A stretch of 64,000 nt of DNA from Methylotenera sp. (GTDB lineage Bacteria > Pseudomonadota > Gammaproteobacteria > Burkholderiales > Methylophilaceae). Made by a program: the position numbers and the translations under genes. A model generated the notes under the pieces. The model ran no database searches. It had not been told where the DNA came from and was given only the letters and a program-made list of their open reading frames with translations. Below, piece by piece: positions 1 to 8,768 of this stretch. The DNA lies in assembly GCF_029946165.1 (NCBI RefSeq), contig NZ_JAQSDZ010000006.1, positions 186,001-250,000 of the forward strand, written 5' to 3'. Position 1 is the first letter of the stretch; the number at the start of each line of letters is the position of its first letter.

Positions 1-221
1 TCAAATATCTCATCAGCATAAGATAATGCTAAACGGCCTGTTTCAGTCAGTTCCAAGCCACGGCCAACGCGCTTAAACAATGTCGCCTCCAAGGAAGTTT
101 CTAGCAAACCTATTTGGCCGCTAAGGGTTTGCGGTGTTAAATCAAGTTGCTCACTAGCGCGGGCAATGCTGCCAGCACGCGCCACTTGCCAAAAATAATT
201 CAGTTGTTTGTAGTTCAACAT
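1..221 (-). CDS. LysR-family regulator, NhaR-like (partial, N-terminus only)
   Basis: The reverse strand reads a LysR-type helix-turn-helix beginning MLNYKQLNYFWQVARAGSI and continuing through LTPQTLSGQIG and LFKRVGRGLELTETG. The window edge cuts it after about 73 residues. The opening NYKQLxYFW and the recognition helix LTPQTxSGQI are characteristic of NhaR, the activator of sodium/proton antiporter genes, rather than of generic LysR proteins. The effector domain is outside the window, so the identity rests on the DNA-binding half only. It diverges from the ribosome-factor gene on the plus strand, with about 110 bp between the starts for both promoters. Confidence 0.75.
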   Translation of the reverse strand, partial: MLNYKQLNYFWQVARAGSIARASEQLDLTPQTLSGQIGLLETSLEATLFKRVGRGLELTETGRLALSYADEIF

Positions 222-333
222 AATCAGCTAATCATCAGTTTTTTACGAATTGTTCATCAGTATAATCTTTATTTTTACGATGTGTTAAATCCCCTACTAT
301 ATGCAAACGTTAATGCTAATTTAGGAGATTAAG

Positions 334-681
334 ATGCAACTTGATATTCAAACAAATGGTTTTTCATTAACCGATGGGATTCGGGACTACGCCACACGTC
401 GCATGCAGTTTGCGCTTGATAGAAATGATGGGCATGTTATGCATGCTCGCATTAGCTTAGCGGACATCAATGGGCCGCGTGGTGGGATCGATAAAAGATG
501 TCAAATTAATTTGGTATTGGCTGGTCACAGTAACATTGTGATAGAAGATACCGAAGCTGATTTATATGTGGCGATAGACCGCGCGAGTGACCGCTGCTCA
601 CGCACACTAAGCAGAAGACTGGAGAAGCTACGTGAGCATACTTACGACTCCGCTCCGATTCCATCAGCCACAGATGATTAA
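334..681 (+). CDS. HPF/RaiA-family ribosome-associated protein
   Basis: A 115-residue protein of the sigma54-modulation/S30Ae (HPF/RaiA) family, whose members bind the 30S decoding centre and dimerise or silence ribosomes in stationary phase. The N-terminus IQTNGFSLTDGIRDYATRR and the central ADLYVAIDRASDRCSRTL segment with basic residues fit the beta-alpha-beta-beta-beta-alpha fold. The length matches short HPF and lacks the C-terminal dimerisation domain of long HPF. A clear Shine-Dalgarno (AGGAG at 323-327) fixes the start. It stands alone before htpX. Unlike the classical location it is not next to rpoN, so the exact paralogue (HPF or RaiA) is unresolved. Confidence 0.75.
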   Translation: MQLDIQTNGFSLTDGIRDYATRRMQFALDRNDGHVMHARISLADINGPRGGIDKRCQINLVLAGHSNIVIEDTEADLYVAIDRASDRCSRTLSRRLEKLREHTYDSAPIPSATDD

Positions 682-760
682 ACAAACTTAACTATTTACT
701 TTAGCTTGAGCAAACTAAAGATGAGACTTACTGCTCAATTTTGATGTTTTGGAGTTCGCA

Positions 761-1639
761 ATGAAACGTATTATTTATTTCCTAGCCACCAACCTTGCCA
801 TTATGTTAGTACTTTCAGTAACCATGCGCATTCTTGGGGTAGAACCATATCTCAATGCTAACGGTTTAGATTTAGGCAACTTATTGGCATTTGCCGCCAT
901 TATGGGTTTTGGTGGTGCATTTATCTCGCTGGCTATGTCTAAGTGGTCTGCCAAGCGCATGTCTGGCGCGGTAGTGATTGAAGAAGCCCGCACGCCTACT
1001 GAAGTTTGGTTGATTAAAACGGTGCGCGCACAAGCCGATATGGTTGGGATTAAAATGCCAGAAGTAGCGGTATTTAACTCACCTGAAGTAAACGCTTTTG
1101 CAACTGGGATGACTAAAAATAGTTCTTTAGTCGCTGTATCAAGCGGCTTACTCAACAAAATGAGCAAAGATGAGGCTGAAGCGGTTCTTGCCCACGAAGT
1201 TTCGCACATTGCGAATGGCGACATGGTCACGCTCACTTTAATTCAAGGTGTGATCAACACCTTTGTAATGTTTTTGTCACGCGTCATTGGCTATGCAGTA
1301 GATAAAATCGTCTTTAAAACGGAAAAGGGTACCGGTCCTGCGTTCTTTGTCACAATGATCATTGCAGAACTATTACTGGGCATATTGGCATCGATTATTG
1401 TGATGTGGTTCTCACGTCAACGCGAGTTTCGTGCAGATGCAGGGGCGGCAAAACTATCGAGTGCTAAAAAAATGATTGCTGCTTTGGAACGTTTGCAAGC
1501 AGAACATGAGCCTAATGCTTTACCAAAACAAATGGCTGCTTTTGGCATTTCTGGTCAAGGTTCTAAAGGTTTCAAACGTTTATTTTCAAGCCATCCAGAC
1601 TTATCTGAGCGCATTGATGCATTGCGGAATATTGCGTAA
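761..1639 (+). CDS. htpX: Protease HtpX (zinc metalloprotease)
   Basis: A 292-residue inner-membrane M48 metalloprotease that degrades misfolded membrane proteins together with FtsH. The zinc site HEVSH lies near residue 145, the third ligand glutamate is probably in the later [10 protein letters not shown] motif, and four hydrophobic membrane segments are visible (two N-terminal, two after the active site). The start chosen is the ATG at 761, which has GGAG at 751-754 in front; an upstream in-frame TTG at 749 has no such site. The AI-2E-type permease follows after 20 bp on the same strand and may be cotranscribed. Confidence 0.95.
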   Translation: MKRIIYFLATNLAIMLVLSVTMRILGVEPYLNANGLDLGNLLAFAAIMGFGGAFISLAMSKWSAKRMSGAVVIEEARTPTEVWLIKTVRAQADMVGIKMPEVAVFNSPEVNAFATGMTKNSSLVAVSSGLLNKMSKDEAEAVLAHEVSHIANGDMVTLTLIQGVINTFVMFLSRVIGYAVDKIVFKTEKGTGPAFFVTMIIAELLLGILASIIVMWFSRQREFRADAGAAKLSSAKKMIAALERLQAEHEPNALPKQMAAFGISGQGSKGFKRLFSSHPDLSERIDALRNIA

Positions 1640-1659
1640 AAGTAGAAGTGGTTTAATCA

Positions 1660-2733
1660 ATGCTTAACGCCAAAACAACGTTTAGTCGCCGTATAGTGCC
1701 ATGGCTCGCATTAGGCGGCCTAATCACGCTGGCCTCTATGGTCATTGCTCCGTTTCTGGCTCCTATCGCATGGGCAGGCGTTTTGGCGTATGCATCATGG
1801 CCATTGGCTGAGAAAATTCGACGCTGGTGCACTAATAAAGATACCTTTGCAGCACTTTTAGCCACAACATTATTAGGGCTTACACTATTTTTACCTTTAA
1901 TCTGGCTAATCTGGCTGGCGCAATTAGAACTTGGGCATTTATTACCTGCGCTTCAAACATTTTTAGCTAATCCACCGCCTGTACCTGAAACATTACGCCA
2001 GTTACCTTGGATTGGTGATTGGCTAATGCAACAGCATGCTCACTTAACTGCTAATCCGCATGGCGCTTCACTAATCGTTAAAACATGGCTTGCTGAGCAC
2101 AAAGCTGACCTGAGCATGGTAGCGGGTGGATTAGGCAAAAGTTTGGCGAAAATGATATTTGTTGTCGTGATTTTATTTTTCTTTTTTCGTGATGGCACAC
2201 GTATTATGCGCGAATTACGGCACGTGTTGGAACGATTTATCGGTGCCAATGCTCATGATTATCTACATGCTGCTGGCACCACTACTCGCGCTGTAGTCTA
2301 TGGAATTTTACTTACCGCTTTAGTCCAAGGGATTGTAGCTGGGCTTGGATACTGGGTCGCGGGATTATCATCACCAGTAATGTTTGGCGTATTAACCATG
2401 ATATTAGCGCTAATTCCATTCGGCACACCATTAGCATGGGGCGCGGCAGGACTATTATTATTGTTGCAAGGCGAAACTAGCGCAGCTATTGGCGTATGGA
2501 TTTGGGGAGCTGCTATCGTTAGCCAACTTGATAATGTACTCAGACCGTTATTTATTAGCAGTATTAGCCCAATACCATTTTTATTAGTGCTGTTTGGCGT
2601 ACTAGGGGGGTTACTCGCTTTTGGCTTAGTAGGGCTATTTATCGGACCAATCGTGCTGTCAGTGGTATGGGCAGTCTGGCGTGAATGGACGGCTCATTTG
2701 GATGAAGATGAGTTAATAGATAACGAGCAGTAA
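1660..2733 (+). CDS. AI-2E family transporter (PerM/YdiK-like membrane protein)
   Basis: A 357-residue polytopic inner-membrane protein of the AI-2E transporter superfamily (Pfam PF01594). It has two N-terminal membrane segments (around residues 15-45 and 60-85), a loop of about 80 residues, and five or six closely packed C-terminal segments with the conserved-type stretch LIPFGTPLAWG. Members include the quorum-signal exporter TqsA and cation/proton antiporters, so the substrate cannot be read from sequence. It begins 20 bp after htpX and probably shares its transcript. The C-terminal tail is short and acidic. Confidence 0.85.
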   Translation: MLNAKTTFSRRIVPWLALGGLITLASMVIAPFLAPIAWAGVLAYASWPLAEKIRRWCTNKDTFAALLATTLLGLTLFLPLIWLIWLAQLELGHLLPALQTFLANPPPVPETLRQLPWIGDWLMQQHAHLTANPHGASLIVKTWLAEHKADLSMVAGGLGKSLAKMIFVVVILFFFFRDGTRIMRELRHVLERFIGANAHDYLHAAGTTTRAVVYGILLTALVQGIVAGLGYWVAGLSSPVMFGVLTMILALIPFGTPLAWGAAGLLLLLQGETSAAIGVWIWGAAIVSQLDNVLRPLFISSISPIPFLLVLFGVLGGLLAFGLVGLFIGPIVLSVVWAVWREWTAHLDEDELIDNEQ

Positions 2734-2803
2734 GATTCAAAGGTTTAGATCAAAAAACCTAGATTGATTAATATTAAATTAAAGAAGAAAGACAATAAAA
2801 CCA

Positions 2804-3769
2804 ATGGCTGAAATGCAATCAATTGCAACATGGTGGATGTGGTCAGGTTTTGGCATGTTTGTGGTGTCTATGTTGTCTATAGACATGTTCGCATTAGGCC
2901 GCAAAGGTGCACATAAAGTCAGCGCTAAAGAAGCGCTAGCTTGGTCATTCATTTGGTTTTCGTTAGCGCTATTATTTGGTGGCGCCTTGTGGGCTTGGTT
3001 AGACCACACCTCTGGTCGAGAGATAGCCGATGCCAAGGTAATGGAGTATCTCACGGGCTACTTGTTAGAAAAAACTTTAGCAATGGACAATATTTTTGTT
3101 TTCGTCATGTTGTTTTCCTACTTTGCCGTGCCAATTGAATTTCAAAAGCGCGTGTTAGTTTACGGTGTATTAGGAGCGATTGTGCTGCGAGCACTAATGA
3201 TACTGCTTGGCGCATGGCTGATTGCCGAGTTTCATTGGGTACTTTATGTGTTTGGCGCCTTTTTATTTATCACTGGCATCAAAATGTTTATTTTTGCAGA
3301 CCAAGAACCAAATCTAGCGCAAAATCCGTTGCTCAAATGGCTTCGCCGACACTTGCGTATCACCGATAGTTATCATGGTGACAGATTCTGGATAACTAAA
3401 AATGGCGTACGCTGGTTCACGCCTATGTTTTTAGTTTTAGTCCTTGTCGAGTTTTCAGATGTAATTTTTGCAATGGACAGTATTCCTGCCATTTTTGCTA
3501 TTACTAGCGACCCCTTTATCGTATTTACTTCCAACATCTTTGCTATTCTAGGCCTACGTGCGCTGTACTTTTTATTGGCAGACATGGCAGATAGATTTCA
3601 CTTACTCAAATATGGCCTGGCCGTTGTACTCATGTTTGTCGGTACTAAAATGCTGATTGTGGAATGGTTTAAAATTCCAGTTGCCGTTTCACTAGCGGTG
3701 GTCATTGCAGTGCTGGGCATTAGTATATTACTCAGCCTAAAAAACACACGGCATCTTTCCAAAAACTAG
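2804..3769 (+). CDS. TerC/Alx-family integral membrane protein
   Basis: A 321-residue TerC-family protein (Alx-like). Related proteins are linked to manganese export, metalation of exported proteins, or tellurite resistance. It has about nine hydrophobic segments. The paired acidic membrane motifs that mark the family are present: KTLAMDNIFVFVMLF near residue 90 and VEFSDVIFAMDSIPAIFA near residue 215. The preceding gap is only 70 bp, too short for a full yybP-ykoY manganese riboswitch such as precedes alx in E. coli. A strong hairpin terminator follows, shared with the convergent gnd. Confidence 0.9.
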   Translation: MAEMQSIATWWMWSGFGMFVVSMLSIDMFALGRKGAHKVSAKEALAWSFIWFSLALLFGGALWAWLDHTSGREIADAKVMEYLTGYLLEKTLAMDNIFVFVMLFSYFAVPIEFQKRVLVYGVLGAIVLRALMILLGAWLIAEFHWVLYVFGAFLFITGIKMFIFADQEPNLAQNPLLKWLRRHLRITDSYHGDRFWITKNGVRWFTPMFLVLVLVEFSDVIFAMDSIPAIFAITSDPFIVFTSNIFAILGLRALYFLLADMADRFHLLKYGLAVVLMFVGTKMLIVEWFKIPVAVSLAVVIAVLGISILLSLKNTRHLSKN

Positions 3770-3795
3770 CAAAAACTCGCGAATTGCTAAACAAT

Positions 3796-3824
3796 AAAAA
3801 AGGGCAGAAAATCTGCCCTTTTTT
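3796..3824. terminator. Bidirectional intrinsic terminator between terC-like gene and gnd
   Basis: Seven-bp perfect stem GGGCAGA / TCTGCCC with an AAA loop, flanked by a run of A on the left and T on the right. It can therefore terminate transcripts arriving from both convergent genes. Confidence 0.9.
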
Positions 3825-3860
3825 ACATTGCTAAATTACTTATTTATTAGAGTCTAAATT

Positions 3861-5372
3861 TTAGATTTCTAATTGTGGACGACCAGCTTCTGGCCAATCC
3901 AAATGGAAGAACTCGCCACGTGGTTTGTCAGTACGCTCATAAGTATGTGCGCCGAAGTAGTCACGTTGACCTTGTAACAAGTTAGCTGGCAATACCGCAC
4001 TACGGTAACCATCATAATAAGCCATCGCCGCCGCAAAACCTTGTGCTGGAATACCGTTTGTGACTGCCAAGGCAATCACTTTACGCCAGCCTGCTTGACC
4101 ATCATTCATGGCTTGTGTGAAGTATGGATCTAACATCAAGTTTTTCAAACGTGAATTCAATGCATACGCATCAGTAATCTTTTGCAAGAAACGTGCGCGG
4201 ATGATACAACCACCGCGCCAAATTTGAGCAATTTCACCGAAGTTCAATTTCCAATTGTAAGCCACTTGTGCTTTATCAATCAATTGGAAACCTTGCGCGT
4301 AAGCACAGATTTTTGAACAATATAAAGCATTTTTAATCGCGTCGATAATCGCTTTTTTGTCGCCTTCAACTTTAATTTCTGGGCCTTTTAAGATTTTGCT
4401 AGCTTCAACACGCTCTTCTTTTAAGCTTGAAAGCGCACGTGCGTAAACTGCTGCTGCAATCGCGTTAGCTGGTGCACCTAATTCAAGCGCGTTCGCTGCA
4501 GTCCATTGACCTGTACCTTTTTGACCAGCAGTATCTAGAATCTTGTCTACCAAGAAGCCAGGGCCCATTGGGTCTTTTTGTTGCAGAATATCAGCAGTAA
4601 TTTCAATCAAGAAGCTTGATAATTCGCCTTTGTTCCACTCTTCAAATACTTTACCAATTTCATTTGCTGGCATGCCAAGCAAGTTTTTCATTAACCAGTA
4701 AGCTTCGCAAATCAATTGCATGTCGATATATTCAATACCGTTGTGCACCATTTTTACGTAGTGACCAGCGCCATCTGGACCAATGTACTCAGCACATGAG
4801 AAACCGCCAACAACTGGCTTACCAGGTGTACCACCTTCCATAGGTTCGCCTGTAACAGCGTCAACTTTAGCTGCAATATCGCGCCAAATTGGCTCTAAAC
4901 TCGCCCAAGCTTTACGTGTGCCTGATGGCATTAATGATGGACCGAAACGTGCGCCAGTTTCACCACCTGAAACGCCAGAACCGATGAAATCAATGCCTTT
5001 AACAGCCAATTCTTTTTCACGACGGATCGTATCTGTCCACAATGAGTTACCGCCATCAATAATGATGTCGCCCTGCTCTAAGAAAGGTAATAAAGCGTTA
5101 ATCGTAACGTCTGTTGCGCTACCAGCTTTAACTAACAAAATAATTTTACGTGGACGTTTAATGCTTAAAACAAATGATGCTAAATCAGCATGACCTACAA
5201 CACGTTCGTGTGAAGGCTCATTTTTTTTACATTCTTCAATGAAGTTCACCATTTTTTTAGAATCACGGTTGTAAACCGCAATGGTATAGCCATGATCGGC
5301 AATATTCAGAGCCAAGTTTTGGCCCATAACAGCAAGGCCAACTAGGCCAATATCAGCATTTTGTGTAGACAT
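3861..5372 (-). CDS. gnd: 6-phosphogluconate dehydrogenase, decarboxylating
   Basis: A 503-residue enzyme oxidising 6-phosphogluconate to ribulose 5-phosphate with CO2 release, using NAD(P). The N-terminal Rossmann motif [18 protein letters not shown] and the following NRD suggest NADP preference; the substrate/catalytic motif is [20 protein letters not shown]. It is about 35 residues longer than the E. coli enzyme, partly because of an insert around [20 protein letters not shown] (residues 180-205). The all-helical C-terminal half is complete. In methylotrophs this enzyme runs the dissimilatory ribulose monophosphate cycle. It is not next to zwf or pgl here. Confidence 0.95.
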   Translation of the reverse strand: MSTQNADIGLVGLAVMGQNLALNIADHGYTIAVYNRDSKKMVNFIEECKKNEPSHERVVGHADLASFVLSIKRPRKIILLVKAGSATDVTINALLPFLEQGDIIIDGGNSLWTDTIRREKELAVKGIDFIGSGVSGGETGARFGPSLMPSGTRKAWASLEPIWRDIAAKVDAVTGEPMEGGTPGKPVVGGFSCAEYIGPDGAGHYVKMVHNGIEYIDMQLICEAYWLMKNLLGMPANEIGKVFEEWNKGELSSFLIEITADILQQKDPMGPGFLVDKILDTAGQKGTGQWTAANALELGAPANAIAAAVYARALSSLKEERVEASKILKGPEIKVEGDKKAIIDAIKNALYCSKICAYAQGFQLIDKAQVAYNWKLNFGEIAQIWRGGCIIRARFLQKITDAYALNSRLKNLMLDPYFTQAMNDGQAGWRKVIALAVTNGIPAQGFAAAMAYYDGYRSAVLPANLLQGQRDYFGAHTYERTDKPRGEFFHLDWPEAGRPQLEI

Positions 5373-5554
5373 TTATCTTCTCTTTTGGAGTTGTTTAATG
5401 GAAAGGGTATTTTTGTACGCAAGATTATAAAACTTTTAGCGAATTAAATCGTTATAAATTCGCACTTTTAGCCGTTTATTTTGCTTTATTTATATGTTTT
5501 GAGAAAAAATACAAGACTTGTCTTTGACCTTAGACATACAAGTTGGATTTAAGC

Positions 5555-5773
5555 CTAAAAATCACTACTTCTTCCAGATGAATAGCCTTGCGGCACATCG
5601 TTTTGTAATTCACCGCATTGCGCACAGCGATGGTCGTGCATGGTAGGGCTTAATACCAAATCCACACTTCCGCAAAACTTACAATGCTTAGCAGTCTCAA
5701 TAGGCGTTTTATGATTCGCTTCGTGCTGTTCGGTAGCCACCTTGGTACTACCCAAACCGTATTTATTATCCAT
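5555..5773 (-). CDS. Small zinc-ribbon protein
   Basis: A 72-residue protein with two CxxC knuckles (CKFCGSVD and CAQCGEL), about 20 residues apart, typical of a single zinc ribbon. The start at 5773 is preceded by AGAGG on the coding strand; an extension to 5806 has no such signal. The ends are polar and probably disordered (YSSGRSSDF). No enzymatic domain is visible, so it is presumably a nucleic-acid- or protein-binding ribbon. Function unknown. Confidence 0.7.
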   Translation of the reverse strand: MDNKYGLGSTKVATEQHEANHKTPIETAKHCKFCGSVDLVLSPTMHDHRCAQCGELQNDVPQGYSSGRSSDF

Positions 5774-5868
5774 GGTGAAACCTCTATAGGTATACAAAGA
5801 GTTCAAAGATGAATAGTTAAATTACGCCCTTTTATTGCTGTAGGCAAGCGCTAATTAATCTCGTTAAT

Positions 5869-6219
5869 TTACTTTTTAATCTGCGGCTTGCAACCAGTGT
5901 AGGCGATTTTTTCACCGTCGGTTAAGGTTGTTGCATCACCGTTAGTCGACAATGTAATGAGGCCACTGGTATAGCGATTGTTGTCAGTTTTAGTGAGATT
6001 CACTTCATGATCAGGGTAAATCAACCAAGCATCTTTGCCGTTATTTAGCATACGCACATAAAATTGTTTGCCTTCATCACATTTGTAAGCAATTGCATTT
6101 TGTGGCGTGGCTGAGTGCTCTTGCTCATTGCTGCTAAATGGATTAAGGTTAATAGAGCTACATGATGGCAATGCAACTAAGCTTGCCACGATAATCAATT
6201 GATTTAATTTTTTCGTCAT
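5869..6219 (-). CDS. MliC-like lipoprotein (C-type lysozyme inhibitor family)
   Basis: A 116-residue lipoprotein. The signal peptide ends in the lipobox LPSC, predicting an acylated Cys at residue 20. The mature part contains YKCDEGKQFYVRM, W-LIYPDHEVNL, RYTSGLITLST and a closing Cys, the beta-barrel pattern of MliC/PliC periplasmic inhibitors of C-type lysozyme. Two cysteines (in YKCDEG and TGCKPQ) could form the usual disulfide. It is monocistronic. The inhibitor role is inferred from the family and inhibition is not shown by sequence. Confidence 0.7.
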   Translation of the reverse strand: MTKKLNQLIIVASLVALPSCSSINLNPFSSNEQEHSATPQNAIAYKCDEGKQFYVRMLNNGKDAWLIYPDHEVNLTKTDNNRYTSGLITLSTNGDATTLTDGEKIAYTGCKPQIKK

Positions 6220-6312
6220 ACTGTGAATCCTTTAAAAATTTCCGTATTTATTGCAAACCCAAATCATACACATACGTTAGACTTTTATGCTTTAGCCTAT
6301 TACTTTACTACT

Positions 6313-7305
6313 CTAATTGGCTTTACTAAAACCAGCGCGACTTAATCTATCCAACACCGCAGCCCATTCTGGAGTATCTGGCGGCAATTCAACTAATAAA
6401 CTGTCAACTTTTAAGGAATCTAGTTGATGCAAAGCGCCATATAGTTGCGCAGCCACTTCTCTTGGTTGATTAGCTAACTGGCTAATGTAACAACTAGGCT
6501 TAATGCCATCGCCAATGATTAAAGCAACACAAGTTTTGCCTGTATTTATTAATTGCACAGAAGTTTCAATTAAAGTAGCTCGATCTTTAAATAACAACAT
6601 GGGTGTGCGTGGTGAGTAATGCAATGCATGTTGGCCAGGCGCTTTAGGGGTTAAGGCTACCGTATTTGCTTTATCCATCGACTGTTCAACTACCGTTTTA
6701 CGCTGCGGCTGACCTGCTATTTTAGCAATATCGGCTTCGCTAATCATACCCGGACGTAGTAGTTGCCATTGCCCATCAGTTGTAACACTCACAATAGTTG
6801 ATTCAATGCCTACTTGGCATGCACCGCCATCTAACACAGGAATATTATCACCCAAACCCTCCTCTACGTGAGCCGCCGTAGTTGGACTAAGTTGTGTAAA
6901 TTTATTGGCAGATGGTGCGGCAACACTTAATTTACTTATTCTTAGCAGCTCTAAAGTTAAAGGATGATTTGGCACACGTAGCGCAATAGTTGGCTCGCCA
7001 GCTCGCACCACTGGTGAAACATCATTCTTTGCTGGCAATATCAAGGTAAGCGCACCGGGCCAAAAGGTTTTAGCCAGCTTAACTGCAACTTCTGGGAAGT
7101 CTGTGGCCCACTCGGCAACTTGGCTAATATCGCCAATATGCACGATCAGCGGATGGTCAGCAGGGCGCTGCTTAGTTGTGAATATTTTCTGCAACGCAAT
7201 ATCATTCGTCGCATCCGCCGCTAAGCCGTATACGGTTTCGGTAGGAATCGCCACAACTTCGCCATTTTGAAGCCTTGCTGCGGCTTCTTGTAAACTAATG
7301 CGCAT
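6313..7305 (-). CDS. tsaC: Threonylcarbamoyl-AMP synthase, Sua5 type
   Basis: A 330-residue L-threonylcarbamoyladenylate synthase, which makes the precursor for the universal t6A37 tRNA modification. The YrdC domain (residues 1-200) has PTETVYGLAADA, the phosphate-binding TKQRPADHPLIVH and PSANKFTQLSPTTAAHV. The C-terminal Sua5 domain (about 220-330) follows a linker containing PGQHALHYSPRTP, so it is the long Sua5 form rather than short TsaC. I chose the ATG at 7305 because the family begins immediately before the strand and helix ISLQEAAARLQNGEVVAIPTE. An in-frame start at 7359 would add 18 unconserved residues. Confidence 0.9.
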   Translation of the reverse strand: MRISLQEAAARLQNGEVVAIPTETVYGLAADATNDIALQKIFTTKQRPADHPLIVHIGDISQVAEWATDFPEVAVKLAKTFWPGALTLILPAKNDVSPVVRAGEPTIALRVPNHPLTLELLRISKLSVAAPSANKFTQLSPTTAAHVEEGLGDNIPVLDGGACQVGIESTIVSVTTDGQWQLLRPGMISEADIAKIAGQPQRKTVVEQSMDKANTVALTPKAPGQHALHYSPRTPMLLFKDRATLIETSVQLINTGKTCVALIIGDGIKPSCYISQLANQPREVAAQLYGALHQLDSLKVDSLLVELPPDTPEWAAVLDRLSRAGFSKAN

Positions 7306-7417
7306 ATAAAATAATTGCTGATACAAAACGACTATTTTACTACTTATGTTACTAAACAATCATCATTTGCCTGCGATACGTTAAAATAGCGCATCTCTAA
7401 TTCATTAAGAACCCATC

Positions 7418-7759
7418 ATGAAACAAACGCCATTAAAAGAAATCACCGTTGAACAGAATCCAGCGCAATCAAAACTTGATACGCTTAACGTGAGTAAATG
7501 GCCAACTTGGCAAAAAGAAGTTTCTACTTTTCCATGGACATTCCCAGAGCAAGAAATTGCTTATATTTTGGAAGGTGAATGCGTCGTGACGACCTGCTGC
7601 GGCACAACTGTTACGTTTGGTAAGGGTGATTTAGTAACTTTTCCAGCGGGTGTGAAAATCACTTGGGAAGTAAAACAAGCATTGCATAAACATTACCAAC
7701 TTGATGGCAACATTGTGACGCAAACATTTAAACGCATCAAAGCTGCGCTAAAACTATAA
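7418..7759 (+). CDS. Cupin-domain protein (DUF861/cupin_3)
   Basis: A 113-residue single-domain cupin. The core has WTFPEQEIAYILEGECVV and FGKGDLVTFPAGVKITWEV, the two-strand pattern of the cupin_3 family that includes ureidoglycine aminohydrolase-like proteins. The usual histidine metal ligands of motif 1 are not evident, so metal binding is uncertain and it may be a non-catalytic fold. It converges on alkB with 1 bp between the stop codons. Substrate unknown. Confidence 0.75.
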   Translation: MKQTPLKEITVEQNPAQSKLDTLNVSKWPTWQKEVSTFPWTFPEQEIAYILEGECVVTTCCGTTVTFGKGDLVTFPAGVKITWEVKQALHKHYQLDGNIVTQTFKRIKAALKL

Positions 7760-7760
7760 C

Positions 7761-8399
7761 TTAACCGGCTTTTCGAAAAGTAAGGTTGTACCTATACGCA
7801 CCCAAAATAGGGTGCGTATTCATTTTCAGTGGCGCTATTGCGTGAAAATTTAGCCGTGATTGACCGCCCCAAACAACAACATCCCCATGCGCTAAAGGGA
7901 TTTTGAGGGTTTTGTCCGTACGCGTTAAGCCGCAAAATTTAAATACAGCAGGGATTCCCAATGAAACGCTCACAATTGGCTGGTTAAAATCCAACTCATT
8001 TTTATCCTGATGCAGACCCATGCTTGTACCCACTTGATACTGATTGATTAAACAAGCATCGGGTTGGAAACCAACAAACCCTGCATTCTCAGCAGAGGAA
8101 ATTGCAAGTTGCTGAAAACTTTCTGGCATCAAAGGCCAATGATTATCAGTAATCGGGTCTTTGCTATCATAGCGATAACCTTGGCGGTCACTCACCCAAC
8201 CTAGCGCGCCACAATTAGTCATAGCCGCAGAAATTGCAAAACCATTTTTTGTCACCATGTGTCGCAATGGCGCTTGGCTGAGTACTTGCGTCAGATCTTT
8301 CAATAATGCCACTTCATTTGCTAGTGCGTAACCTTTTAGCAAAAAGGCTTCATTAGAAATTTCTAATTTGTTTGTTTCGATACCATCAAACAAATCCAT
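7761..8399 (-). CDS. alkB: AlkB-type 2-oxoglutarate/Fe(II) DNA repair dioxygenase
   Basis: A 212-residue AlkB homologue that oxidatively removes methyl groups from 1-methyladenine and 3-methylcytosine. The iron site HxD is in MGLHQDKNELDF, the distal His is in SRLNFHAIAPLK, and the 2-oxoglutarate-binding arginines are in the C-terminal YRYNLTFRKAG. GYRYDSKDP is the nucleotide-recognition-lid region. Length and motif order match E. coli AlkB. It is monocistronic; a separate AlkA-type glycosylase lies at 33.3 kb. Demethylating capacity suits an organism exposed to C1 metabolites (inference). Confidence 0.92.
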   Translation of the reverse strand: MDLFDGIETNKLEISNEAFLLKGYALANEVALLKDLTQVLSQAPLRHMVTKNGFAISAAMTNCGALGWVSDRQGYRYDSKDPITDNHWPLMPESFQQLAISSAENAGFVGFQPDACLINQYQVGTSMGLHQDKNELDFNQPIVSVSLGIPAVFKFCGLTRTDKTLKIPLAHGDVVVWGGQSRLNFHAIAPLKMNTHPILGAYRYNLTFRKAG

Positions 8400-8768
8400 T
8401 CAAACATCCTTTAATAATGCATTAAGCGTGTTATAGCGCGCTTTTAATTATGCAAGTTTCTTGAGCGCTTTCAGACAAGCAAGTCACTCTTGCAATTAAC
8501 TTGCGCTACTTTAGTTATGTCCCTAATTTTTTATAAAAACTGCCAAAATAATGCTATATATACATAAAATTTAAATAATTTTCACATATAATTTAAATTA
8601 ATTCACCCGCCTATCCTTACCATGTCTTTCCAATATCTATTAAAGTTGGATGAAGATTCTTAGTGGCAAAAGAATGATCAGAAATAGACGCTAATGACTG
8701 AAGTTAATAACGTTTCAAACAACAGATTTTAACCATACTAGTGATAACTTTGTTTTTGGAAATTAATC
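8400..8768. other. Intergenic region between divergent alkB and the cyclase gene
   Basis: 369 bp, AT-rich, between divergently transcribed genes and therefore carrying both promoters. I see no ORF with a ribosome-binding site, no strong hairpin and no repeat. Confidence 0.5.

Noticed and set aside
775-1236. 153-codon minus-strand ORF
   Set aside because: It lies entirely antisense to htpX, with no domain or ribosome-binding site.
2734-2803. Manganese (yybP-ykoY) riboswitch before the TerC-like gene
   Set aside because: Only 70 bp are available and no matching fold is visible.
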